Origin: Fen-1254 sp963769605
Lineage (GTDB): Bacteria > Bacteroidota > Ignavibacteria > UBA10030
Direction: 5' to 3'
Assembly: GCA_963769605.1 (NCBI GenBank)
Contig: CAVYML010000009.1
Location: 1,116,001 to 1,180,000 of the forward strand
DNA length: 64,000 bases
Part shown: in pieces, positions 53,905 to 63,322 of the stretch
Layout of the letters: each line of letters opens with the position of its first letter
Numbering within the stretch: the first letter of the stretch is position 1
The notes under the pieces: model-generated
The model's database searches: none
What the model was told of the DNA's origin: nothing
What the model saw: the letters and a program-made list of their open reading frames with translations, nothing else
Program-made: the position numbers and the translations under genes

Positions 53905-53925
53905 TATTGCAGATTATCTGCAATA
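53905..53925. promoter_or_regulatory. Perfect palindromic operator upstream of rloA
   Basis: Arms TATTGCAGAT (53905-53914) and ATCTGCAATA (53916-53925) around one T, fully symmetric, 33 bp before the rloA ATG. Same 10-1-10 geometry as the XRE operator at 46468 but a different sequence. It sits where a -35 region would be expected, suggesting the rloA operon is repressed by a dedicated regulator. Confidence 0.65.
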
Positions 53926-54039
53926 TAACTCCTAATATTGAAAAGTCAAACAAAATCGTTCAATAATTTGCATATTTTATGTTTTTGTCTTTAGTAGATC
54001 AGCGATTTTCGCTTGAAATTACAGTCTTACAAATTCTCC

Positions 54040-54222
54040 CTAAACCTTGAACACTTTCATCACTTCATCACCAAGATGGTTAATGACTTTGACAGCGATA
54101 CGACCGGACTTCGGTTTTGGGAATGCGCGCGAGGTATCGCTGTTGAGTGTAGCCCAGGCTTCTTGGTTGATTTCTGCTTTTAATGTAGTCCTCAATGCAC
54201 TATAGGGATCGTTTGCACCTAG
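54040..54222 (-). pseudogene. 3' end of the restriction-system methyltransferase gene (mod), cut off by an IS
   Basis: Encodes LGANDPYSALRTTLKAEI then NQEAWATLNSDTSRAFPKPK and the tail GRIAVKVINHLGDEVMKVF, the characteristic C-terminus of type III-like Mod methyltransferases. It joins in frame to the 56085-58683 part (ending HAYFL) once the IS and one CTAG copy are removed; the combined length is 926 codons including the stop. The open frame continues into IS sequence, which is not part of the gene. Confidence 0.88.
54219..54222. repeat. Target-site duplication CTAG, left
   Basis: CTAG directly outside the left inverted repeat; matched by CTAG at 56085-56088. Confidence 0.8.
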
Positions 54223-56084
54223 AGACTTGGTCGAAAAGTGATTTTTATTAAAGAATATTTTGGTGAACGGACGGTCATGTATTATATTTGTATAGAAAAT
54301 AGATTTATCGTCTCTCACTAAGAGAAAATCATATTATGTTAGGCAAACAAAACCCACAAAGCAATTTATTCCTGCCGGAGAATCGTCTTCGCCAGAAGAT
54401 AGGCAAAGAAAGCTTTTACGTATTTTTAAGCGATCACCGGCATGAAATCTTTAACGATGAAGACTTTTCGTTCTTATATTGCCCGGATAATGGCCGTGAA
54501 AGCGTTCCCCCAAGTTTATTGGCAAGTGCCTTGCTTCTCCAATCGTATGACCGAGTATCGGATCAAGAAGCAGCCGACCGCGCAAAATTCGATCAACGCT
54601 GGCAGGTAGCGCTTGGTGTTGGTGATGAAGAACAGCCGTTTGCGAAGAGTACGTTGTGCCTGTTTCGTAATCAATTGATCATCCATAATAAAGGGAAAAT
54701 GATATTCACCAAGGCCTTGAACTTACTTGCTCAAAAAGGTTATACAAGAAAGAATAAAAAAACCTTCGCAATTGACACGACACCGATATTTGGGCGCGGC
54801 GCGGTTGAAGACACCTTTAACATGTTGGCGGAAGGACTTCGACAAACGCTGAAAGTTCTTGCGCAGATTGCAGAACAACCGATTGAAGACTATTCTCAAG
54901 CCAATGATTTTTCCCGCTACAGTGCGTTGAGCTTTAAAGGTACCTGGACGATTGATTGGGATAACGACAACCAACGACAGATCGTTTTGAATTGTATCGT
55001 TGCTGATTGTCGAAGAGTGCTGGCTATGGCTTCAGAGACACTTTCATCATTGGACAAAGAGAGCGACGAGGCTCATGATCTTCTTCGGGCGACAGAATTA
55101 TTGAGTAAGCTCTTAGCACAGGATATTCGCGAAAAAATGCCGGAGAAGGCAGAGATTATCGATGGTGTCGCCAAAGATAGAATTATCTCTGTTCATGACC
55201 CCGAGATGCGCCATGGGCGCAAGAGTGCCAGCCAACGTTTCGATGGATACAAGGCGGCGATAGCCGTTGACACAGATACTCAAGTGATTGCCGAAGTTGA
55301 TGTTGTTCCGGGCAATGCACATGATAGTGTGGATGCTCCGGCGGTGATTAAAGAAGCGGCGAAGAATCTTGATGCCGAAATCGAAAATGTTCTTGGAGAC
55401 GGCGCTTATGGAACAGTAGAAGCACGCTTGGATGCTGATGCACACAAGTATAATCTTATCGCTCCGGTAGGACGTGCTCCGCAAACAGGACGATTCACGA
55501 AAGAGGATTTTAAGATTGACCTTGAAGGCGAATCAGTCACATGTCCGGCCGGGGAGACAACTACGTGTTGGAATGTGCAAAAAGTAACGACACAACGCGG
55601 AACAACCTTTAAAAACAAAAGTTTCAAGTTCTCTGTCAGGCAATGTTGCCGTTGTTCATTCAGGAGTCAATGTCTCAAGGAGAAGACTCCGTGCCGAAGT
55701 GTGTTGGTGCATGAATATGAAGCGCTCATACGAGAGAAAAAGCTATTTCAAAGAACGGAAGAATATCATCAGATGTATCGCAAGCGAGTAGTCGTTGAAC
55801 ATCGCTTTGCACGATTGGTACACCTTGGCATACGCAACGCACGTTATTTTGGGATGAAGAAAGTTCTCTTTCAGCTTGCGATGGCGGCTGCTGTGGCCAA
55901 TTTGACGCTGTTTGCGTCAGTGGCGTCATTCTCTCTATTCTTTATTGCAGCGTTGCTCATTTTTGCTCTTTGGCTCGCTCTAAATCTTCAGAGGATGATT
56001 TATAGGCAACTGAATTTTCAGACGGTGATCTGATCACTCCTACTTTTTAAACTCTTGAAAAAAGGGGGGTTCTCGACCGAGTCT
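54223..56084 (+). mobile_element. Complete IS1182-like insertion sequence, 1862 bp
   Basis: Left end AGACTTGGTCGAAAA (54223 on) and right end, reverse complemented, AGACTCGGTCGAGAA (to 56084) match at 13 of 15 positions. One intact transposase fills the interior. Flanked by a CTAG 4-bp direct repeat and inserted in the mod gene so that the duplicated target lies across TTC-CTA-GGT codons. Intact gene, matching ends and clean duplication suggest a recent insertion. The family name rests on the transposase type. Confidence 0.88.
54336..56033 (+). CDS. IS1182-family transposase (DDE)
   Basis: 565 residues, intact. N-terminal HRHEIFNDEDFSFLYCPDNGRESVPPSLLASALLLQSYDRVSDQEAADRAKFDQRW is the DUF772/InsH N-domain of IS1182 and related IS5-group enzymes. 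The DDE core includes FAIDTTPIFGRG (Asp), DGYKAAIAVDTDTQVI, EVDVVPGNAHDS, LGDGAYGTVEAR (Asp) and VVEHRFARLVHLGIRNARYFG (Glu). A zinc-ribbon-like CCRCSFRSQC insert precedes the last motif. Confidence 0.93.
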   Translation: MLGKQNPQSNLFLPENRLRQKIGKESFYVFLSDHRHEIFNDEDFSFLYCPDNGRESVPPSLLASALLLQSYDRVSDQEAADRAKFDQRWQVALGVGDEEQPFAKSTLCLFRNQLIIHNKGKMIFTKALNLLAQKGYTRKNKKTFAIDTTPIFGRGAVEDTFNMLAEGLRQTLKVLAQIAEQPIEDYSQANDFSRYSALSFKGTWTIDWDNDNQRQIVLNCIVADCRRVLAMASETLSSLDKESDEAHDLLRATELLSKLLAQDIREKMPEKAEIIDGVAKDRIISVHDPEMRHGRKSASQRFDGYKAAIAVDTDTQVIAEVDVVPGNAHDSVDAPAVIKEAAKNLDAEIENVLGDGAYGTVEARLDADAHKYNLIAPVGRAPQTGRFTKEDFKIDLEGESVTCPAGETTTCWNVQKVTTQRGTTFKNKSFKFSVRQCCRCSFRSQCLKEKTPCRSVLVHEYEALIREKKLFQRTEEYHQMYRKRVVVEHRFARLVHLGIRNARYFGMKKVLFQLAMAAAVANLTLFASVASFSLFFIAALLIFALWLALNLQRMIYRQLNFQTVI

Positions 56085-56088
56085 CTAG
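56085..56088. repeat. Target-site duplication CTAG, right
   Basis: CTAG directly outside the right inverted repeat; partner of 54219-54222. Confidence 0.8.
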
Positions 56089-58683
56089 GAAATATGCGTG
56101 GCGTACAAAAAAACTTTCCTCATTATAATCAGTGTCGATAAACCAACATGCAATTCCATCAGCATTATCACTTCGGACTTCACCGGTTTGCGGATGAAAC
56201 ACATCAACACCGTTAACCTTAACTTTAAGTTTTCCATCTTCAGCAGGAAGAATGACAATGTCAGGTTCACCAAAAATAACAAAGAGGTTTCCTTTGCCGG
56301 TATTTTTGAGATCTTCTGACATGTGCAGATCGGCATTCATCCGTGCCTTAAGCACTGGGACGCGTCCAAGTTTGTTGAATTCTGTCGTGTGCGCATCATA
56401 GTTGAAAGCGCAAGTAATTAAAACATCGAAGTCGGCATCTCCTGCTTCTTTGGCGGCTTCAACCAGGTCGGCACGTTGGACGGTGCCAAACTCAGGACCA
56501 ATAAAAATTGCGGCACGTTTTTCGGATTTACCTTCAAAGTAACGACCTTCAGCGCAAACAAGATCCCCAGGCCATGGAGTGAGCGCAGTAAACTCAAGTT
56601 TGTCTTCTTTATGTGCTTGTTGGACACCTGCAATTTTAAGATTCTCCAAGATCATATCGACAAAACTTTGTGCTCCCTTGTAACCCAATTTGTTATCTGC
56701 CACATTATCTATTAACTCATCGTTTTCATCTACTCCGAGCATGCGATGCGGAGAAAGACTTTCAACAGTGAAGGGACCGGCCACGCGAACTTTCTTCTTA
56801 TCCTCGTAAGGCTTGTCGTAAAGATATTCCGATTCTGTCTTAGCAGATATCGAGGTATCAATTTCTTTTTGCCGGGCGATGCGAGTCTTCCACCAATCTG
56901 CGTGAAACTTCTTCGCTGAGTCCGACCACTTGGCATCTGCGTCGCGTGGTATTTCCCATTCCTCCCATTTTTTCTTCAGTTCAATATTTAGGGATTCACG
57001 TAAAGGCTCTAATGTAGATTGCCAATTGTTCCAAATGACATCGATTTCTGCATTATTTGCAATTGATTTAAGCGTAATATGCGGGATACGTTCGTAAACG
57101 AAACCATGGCGAATGTTCCCATGCACAGGTTGTGAACTTGGAGCCGCACGAGTAATTTCCGCTTCCTTGAACTGACCCTCACGTGAATCGGAAAGTAAGA
57201 AAAATGGATAACGCGCACCCATAATTCGAGCTCTTGCTAACGCTAATGCCACACGAGAAGTATCAATCGTAATCCAGCGCCGACCCCATTGCTCGGCCAC
57301 TACTGCTGTGGTACCAGAACCGCAGGTTGGGTCGAGCACTAGATCACCTGGATCAGTTGCCATCAGAAGGCATCGTTGAATAACATCTTGATTGGTTTGA
57401 ACAACATATTGTTTGTTTTGAGCTGGTGCTGTATCATCCCAAAAGTTATTCAATTTTTGAAAAGGGAAATCTCCAAAAAAATAAACATAGCTAAGACTGC
57501 CCCCTTCAACTTCGAGTCTATGTGCATATTCCAAACGATTCATTTTGTCCCGAGTCGTAACCCAAGAGCCTCCTTTGGGTGCTTGAAAAAGCTTACCTCT
57601 AAACATGAAATCATAAATTGTTTGGTCAGAGTAAGAAGGTGCCCTTTGAGAGACTAAACGATATATTCTTTCTGGATTAACGATTTTAGATAAATCATTA
57701 GCGTTGACTTTGATCCTACTTCCATCTTCATTTTGAAAGCTGGACCAACGCGATTCAGCCCTTGGTATTCCTTTTTTATAAATTGGTCTATATTTAACTA
57801 AATCTTTATTCTTACAATAATAAACTAAATAGTCTGTCATACCCTCAAGCGTTGTTGAACCCAATGGCATAAGTTTTTTGCGAAATGGAATCAATTGGAT
57901 AAAGTTCTCATCACCAAACACTTCATCCATCAACGTTCGAATGCGATGGATATTTTCATCACCAATTTGAACAAAGATTGAACCTGATTCTGCCAATAAA
58001 TCCCGTGCAACAGTAAGACGGTCACGAAGGTAAGTAAGATAACTGTGGATACCATCTCGCCAAGTATCCCTGAATGCTTTGACCTGTTCAGGCTCGCGAG
58101 TAATCTTGTCTGTGCTTTCTGTCTTAGATTCTCGATCAGTAGTACTCCACTGGAAATTACTATTGAATCTTATACCATAAGGTGGGTCGAAATAAATGCA
58201 CTGCACTTTTCCTCGGAGCCCTTCACGCTCGGCAAGACTTGCCATAACTTGTAGGGAATCCCCGAGAATCATGCGGTTTGACCAATTTTGATCGTGCTGG
58301 TAGAACTCAGTTTTATCCACACCCTTCGGAATACCATTAAAATCTGCAAACAGGTCTGGTGTAATCTCTCCAGTTTCGTGTCGGCGCTCTTTTGTTTCGC
58401 GCAATAGATCATCAATCAGAACTTTGGGATGGACTTTTTCTTGAATGTAAAGAGGGGCTGCATGAACGATGAGATCACTCCAATCCTTCTCATCTTTACC
58501 ACGCCAAACAAGCTGCAGGTCGAGATCACGGTTGCGACGTTGGTAAGCCACTTGGACCGGACTCTTTTCACCTTTCTGTATCACACTCTGATATTCAGCA
58601 GTGGGAATATTCTTCCGTTTGTCAGCATCGTGCTTAAGCGCTTCGACTGTTTTCTTGTAGATTTGTTTTTTTGATTTGGCCAT
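56085..58683 (-). pseudogene. Type III-like restriction system DNA N6-adenine methyltransferase (mod), disrupted by IS
   Basis: 866 residues of an about 925-residue protein. Beta-class order: catalytic DPPY in CIYFDPPYGIRFN (about residue 167) followed by the SAM-binding DLVLDPTCGSGTTAVVAEQW (about 440). It continues with HGFVYERIPHITLKSI and a long C-terminal region ending HAYFL at the IS boundary; the last few residues of the open frame (ETRSRTPLF) are IS-encoded. Its ATG lies just after the res stop (AAGGGAAAT upstream). Since the lost tail is only 59 residues, some activity is conceivable, but the native end is missing. Confidence 0.9.
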
Positions 58684-58685
58684 AA

Positions 58686-60850
58686 TTATTTCCCTTGAGC
58701 CACATGATTAACCGTGGCAGAACCGATAATCTTATTGAATTCACTTTCAACTTTTGCCTTAAAATCGGCTCCAATCTGATATACTTCTATGAACTCAGCG
58801 AATGCCCAGCGACCATATTGAGCAGTGTTATTAACGCCAGGTACCCAATAAGTTTCCATGGTGGATTTTTTTTCTTTTGCATCTTCTCGTCGATAACCCT
58901 TTATCTCGACAATCAAATGGAGCAGATCATCTTCGCCATGACCGTCATCAACTAACACTATAAAGTCGGGAATATATTTACGCATTTCAGAACCATAGCG
59001 GTACGGCACTTCAAGACCCAGATTATGATTCTTAACATACGCTCGCACGCAAGGATGTGACTCGACAACACGACAAAACTCGCCTTCCCAATCGCTGTCG
59101 AGGATAATCCAATTGATGTGGCAGCGACGTGCGTCCGTTTCCCATCGAGATTTTTTTGATGTGTTGAAATTGACTTGCGCGGTGGAGCCAATTGGGTTAT
59201 ACGGATCAAGCACCGCCATGATCGGCCGCTGACCCACGAATGCGCGCGTAATGCCTGCGGTGATGCGTTCACAGGCCATATCTGCTAACATCTTATATCT
59301 CAATTGTGCTGGATAGGTTCCACCTTTACAAACAAGATAGCCCTCCAGCCACTGACGAGTGATTCGCTTGAGTTGTCCAAAAAGATGTAGCTTGGGATCT
59401 TCGCCTGGATCGCGCCATTTTGTGAGAACAAGATGAGACACAAGCTCATAGAGTACTTGCGATGGCCGAACATCTCTCGTGTGAACGAGATTGAGGTCTA
59501 CTCGTTCTCCAATGATTCCGGAGTTTTGAGTCTCCGTCGCACCGACCAAGTCCGGAGTTAGAACTAAAACAGAATCCTCGTTGAACTGTGCTGTAAGTCG
59601 TTCTGTTGGTAACTCAACTCGATAACCGACAACACGAGGGAAACGAATTTCGAGCGCATCACGTTCGGGCCGCATGGCATTTACATGAATTGTCTCGCGC
59701 GGTGGCTGTGGAGGGGCAATCACCGGCTTTGCAGTAAAGTCGAATGGTATTCCCAGGACATCTGCGTATTCCACATTGAACAATCCGTCTTCATTGAGAT
59801 CGTAGGACTGACGCCGCAGAGCTCGGCCTATGACCTGTTCGCAGAGTAGCTGAGTGCCGAAAGCTCGTACACCCAACACGTGAGTAACGGTATTCGCATC
59901 CCATCCTTCTGTGAGCATCGATACAGAGACGACGCAACGGGTCGATCCGCCAAGCTGACCATACTTACCTACTGTATTCATCACCTCGCGAAGTAGTGTA
60001 ACATCATCGAGTTCCTTACCTTGTTGAATTTCATTAGCAAGCTTTCCACCACGTTCCACTATCTCGCGTCGGAAGCGTTCAATCTCATCGGCAGCCATAT
60101 TACGAAAGTTATCGTCCAATCCTTCGCCGGATTCAAGTTGTTCACTGTCGATAAGTAGCGTGTTTGGTCGAGCGAATGGGTTGCCATACTCATCAAAATT
60201 TCTGAACAGTGCGAGACGACCGGCTATTGGTGTTTTTGAACCGTCATCATTATCACGGAGAAAGCCGGAGATAAAGTCATAGACAAGTTTGGAAATGGCG
60301 GTATTCTGACAGACGACGATAAAGCAAGGTGGTACGCGGATGCCCGCTTTCTCCCATAGAGTGTAGGTTTTTTCGTAGTGACCATACAATGCTTCAAGGG
60401 CCGATTGGAGTTGTGGAGGTAAACTAAGTGGATCGAGGGTGTTGGATTTCCCACGCCCTTTCTTCGGCATCTTCGCACCGATGTGTTCCCACAAATTTCT
60501 AAACATCGGCATTTCTTCACCGGGAATGTTATCGGCCACAGGGACGCGTGGCAGTTTTACGATACCACACTCGATGGCATCCATGAGCGAAAAGTCGCAC
60601 ATCGTCCAAGGGAAGAGTGTGCCCTCAGCATAGCCAGAACCGCTTAGGAAGAATGGCGTGGCGGACAAGTCAATGACTCGCGCGATGCCGAGTTTATGTT
60701 TTACGGCTTCGAGACCTTTAATCCAGACTCGGGCAGCTTTGGTATTTTCTTCCGCTTCTTTCTTTTCATCTCCTTTCAAATCTTCTTCGTCTTCTGTAAG
60801 TGGCTTCTCGCGGTAACAATGATGTGCCTTGTCGTTCAACACTAATATGG
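58686..60850 (-). pseudogene. Restriction endonuclease/helicase subunit (res), N-terminus lost
   Basis: About 720 residues of a DEAD-type SF2 restriction helicase (the family I know as BPTD_3080-like). The Walker A half is gone; the frame begins at the IS junction with PILVLNDKAHHCYREK, where DKAH replaces the expected DEAH (motif II). Motif III VIDLSATPFFL, VSVSMLTEGWDANTVTHV (motif V) and EQVIGRALRR (motif VI) remain. Near the C-terminus YIPDFIVLVDDGH ... LLHLIVEIKGYR is a PD-(D/E)xK nuclease site. The residues before PILVL (MLKFTHSVGR) are IS-encoded. With no ATPase site the enzyme must be dead. Confidence 0.88.
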
Positions 60851-61823
60851 GTCTTCTCCCAACTGAGTGGGTGAATTTTAGCAAAAAGATGAATAGCGAT
60901 CAATAATATCAAGGTATTTACGTATTTTAGGAGTAAAAAAAGTTGATATATCTTTATGAGTAAAGACAAACGATTGAGCGATGCATATGGATTTTCAGGA
61001 TTCGTTCCTTTACAGATTGTAAAAGGAATCTTTGGTGATCCTAAAGCAAGAGTGATCATACTGAAGCGTAGGACAAAAAAACAATTTGTCCCGCATGTGG
61101 AAAGGCGAACAGGAGCTTTTATGATCGCAAAAAGCGCCGTGTGCGCGACCTCTCCTGTGGCGATACACGAGTATTTCTGGAACTGGAAATACGCCGCGTC
61201 CAATGCCGGGGTTGCCGCAAGGTGAAGCAGGAGCAATTCGCCTTTTTGGCGAACAATCCGTTTTATACCAAGCGTTTTGCGATGTATATCGGAGAACGGT
61301 GCCGAAGTTCGAGTATCAGCGATGTTGCCAAAGAATTTCGTCTTGATTGGAAGACAGTGAAGGAACTGGACAAACAGTATATGCAGGAGCAACTTCGTCG
61401 TGCCACTAAAGCACGACCCAAGGTGATCGGCATTGACGAAATATCTGTGCAAAAAGGACATACATACAGGATTGTCGTTAGTGATTTGGAGAGACGGCGT
61501 GCCATCTGGTTTGGTGGAAAGGATCGTTCTCAAGAGAGTATGAATATGTTTTATCAATGGCTTGGACCCTTGAAAACAAGGCGTATTCGGCTTGCAGTAA
61601 TGGATATGTGGAAGCCATTCGAAAAGGCAGCAGGTATCCACATCCCACAGGCAGCCATTCTTTATGACAAGTTCCATATCATTGGGCATTTAGGTGAGGC
61701 CATAGACAAAATCCGTAAGCAAGAATATGCACGTCTCTCCGGTCATAAGCGGCAATTCATCAAGGGACAAAAATATCATCTTCTGTCTCATCGAGAGAAT
61801 CTCACTCTTTCCGGAAAGAAGTT
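60849..61823 (+). mobile_element. Truncated ISL3-like element
   Basis: The left end at about 60849 begins GGGTCTTCTCCC followed by AACTGAGTGGGTG, resembling ISL3-type termini. A transposase reading frame fills the rest, but the element stops about 300 bp short of a normal transposase end and has no right inverted repeat. It fuses a headless res gene on the left to a truncated RHS gene on the right, so a deletion has removed DNA at least on one side. Confidence 0.7.
60956..61823 (+). pseudogene. ISL3-family transposase, frameshifted and truncated
   Basis: First frame: MSKDKRLSDAYGFSGF, VKGIFGDPKARVIILKRRTKK. After the A7 run at about 61074-61081 homology moves to the -1 frame: TICPACGKANRSFYDRKKRR, VRDLSCGDTRVFLELEIRRV, QCRGCRKVKQEQFAF, VIGIDEISVQKGHTYRIV, FGGKDRSQESMNMFYQWLG, VMDMWKPFEKA, YDKFHIIGHLGEAID, ending at HRENLTLSGKK. 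The zinc finger CPAC...CRGC and the DDE Asp residues (IDEIS, VMDMW) are visible. The ACA-AAA-AAA context is a possible -1 slippery site, though a simple indel is as likely. Confidence 0.8.
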
Positions 61824-63322
61824 GAAACCACCGCAGAGCTGTTTGCCGTAAAAGAAGTGATAACGACATTTTGATTCAGCGGTTTGAGGGTCACCGTACA
61901 GGTAGGCCCTGAAATGGAATATGTTTCAAACGCCGATATTGTTAGTGTGCCCGGCATATTCAGCGTTATGGTCTTTGTTACCGAACCGGATGAAATGAGA
62001 GAAGTACAACTCTGGTTATTCTGACTTATACCTTTATGATTTCCATCCTTGATAAAGCGAAGATTACCATTTTGATCATAAAGGTACCGGACTGTATCGG
62101 CATCGGGAGAAGTTTTCTGCGTGAGCAATCCGCGCGTATTATATGAATATGTGGTTTTATATGAATCCCCATTTGGCGGTATCGATTGAGTCAAATGGCC
62201 CAATACATCATACGCAAAATTCGTGGTTAAATTTAATCCGCCGGAATCGACTGCCGAACGCGTAACATTTCCAAAAAAATCTTTATAGGTATCTACGGTT
62301 TGATTATTCTCATCAAGTTTTCGAGTCCGGGTCCATAAATTTGAAACGTCAGTCCAATAAGAATATTTTATCTCTTTTCCAGATCCGATCTTAAAGGCGT
62401 CTCCCGGAGATCCCTGCAATTGCGTTCTATTGAGCGCATCACTGAAGTATGACGTTTCTGTATATGGATAATCTCCAACCGGGACTCCCATGCCGGCATA
62501 ATATGTTTTTGCATCATTATGATAATTTGGATCATAATTATGTCCGGTATTCATCTGGAAAGGCCGATAGCTGCGCTGCGGTCTTCGCATGCTGTCATAG
62601 GTAGTAGCCATGACTATATCATTATCGCCAAAACTTATTTGATTTTGAATATCATAACCCAAACCGTCGATATATGTTTTGGTAACTGTTACATCGCTTG
62701 CCGATCGAAAATCCGTTTCTGATACATAGTTCGGATTTGAACTTGAGATATTACTGCCTGCTAAATAGTAATTATAGGTCTTTGAGGTATTCCCGAGCGG
62801 ATCTAAAATTGTCTGGAGCCTTCCGAATGAATCGTATTGAAAGTTTGTGCTAAGATTATTATCGACATCTTTAATTTGTGTAATATTGCCGAAAGCATCG
62901 TACTGTGCGGAAGTTTGCAGATAATTCGACGAATTTTTGTATCGCTGTATACCGGTAAGACAGCAGTTAAGCAGGGTTGCTGCATTGTTGTTAAACGGAT
63001 CTGTATTGCTTCCATAAAACAGATTTATCTGGTTGCCGTTTGCATCTGTGCCGCTAAGCAAATGTCCGTATTGATCATACGATGTATAGGTTTCAAAAGG
63101 AATGTAGCGATAATCATAATTGAATGTACTATTTTGGACGTATGCAGATGCAAAATCCGTGATAGGATTTGCAACCGATAGAACCAATCTTTGATACGGT
63201 AGAACTTGAGTTCCGAATACTCTATAAAGTGTTAATTGGCCTGAGAAAACCGTATTAGCGCTCATCGAATCGGTTACCCATTTTTCGATAACGGCGTTTT
63301 GCATATAATTCGTCGTCTGCAT
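61802..63322 (-). CDS. RHS/YD-repeat protein, truncated at its C-terminal end
   Basis: About 500 residues visible. Many Tyr-Asp repeats (QYDAFGNITQIKDVDNNLST then FQYDSFGRLQTILDPLGNTSKTYNYYL, FAYDVLGHLTQSIPPNGD, YSYNTRGLLTQKTSPDADTVRYLYDQNGNLRFIKDGNH), the beta-cage repeats of RHS and teneurin-like proteins. The C-terminal end fuses to the ISL3 fragment, so any toxin tip is absent. The ATG at 63322 has no signal peptide and follows an in-frame stop, so the N-terminal part of the original large protein is probably also missing. Confidence 0.75.
   Translation of the reverse strand: MQTTNYMQNAVIEKWVTDSMSANTVFSGQLTLYRVFGTQVLPYQRLVLSVANPITDFASAYVQNSTFNYDYRYIPFETYTSYDQYGHLLSGTDANGNQINLFYGSNTDPFNNNAATLLNCCLTGIQRYKNSSNYLQTSAQYDAFGNITQIKDVDNNLSTNFQYDSFGRLQTILDPLGNTSKTYNYYLAGSNISSSNPNYVSETDFRSASDVTVTKTYIDGLGYDIQNQISFGDNDIVMATTYDSMRRPQRSYRPFQMNTGHNYDPNYHNDAKTYYAGMGVPVGDYPYTETSYFSDALNRTQLQGSPGDAFKIGSGKEIKYSYWTDVSNLWTRTRKLDENNQTVDTYKDFFGNVTRSAVDSGGLNLTTNFAYDVLGHLTQSIPPNGDSYKTTYSYNTRGLLTQKTSPDADTVRYLYDQNGNLRFIKDGNHKGISQNNQSCTSLISSGSVTKTITLNMPGTLTISAFETYSISGPTCTVTLKPLNQNVVITSFTANSSAVVSTSFRKE

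Noticed and set aside
54223..54318. N-terminal part of the 92-codon ORF ending at 54040
   Set aside because: These codons are IS-end sequence; only the part from LGANDPYS on belongs to mod.
61141..61851. Separate gene starting MRDLSCGDTRV
   Set aside because: It is the second half of the ISL3-type transposase; the zinc finger begins upstream in the same frame, before this ATG.
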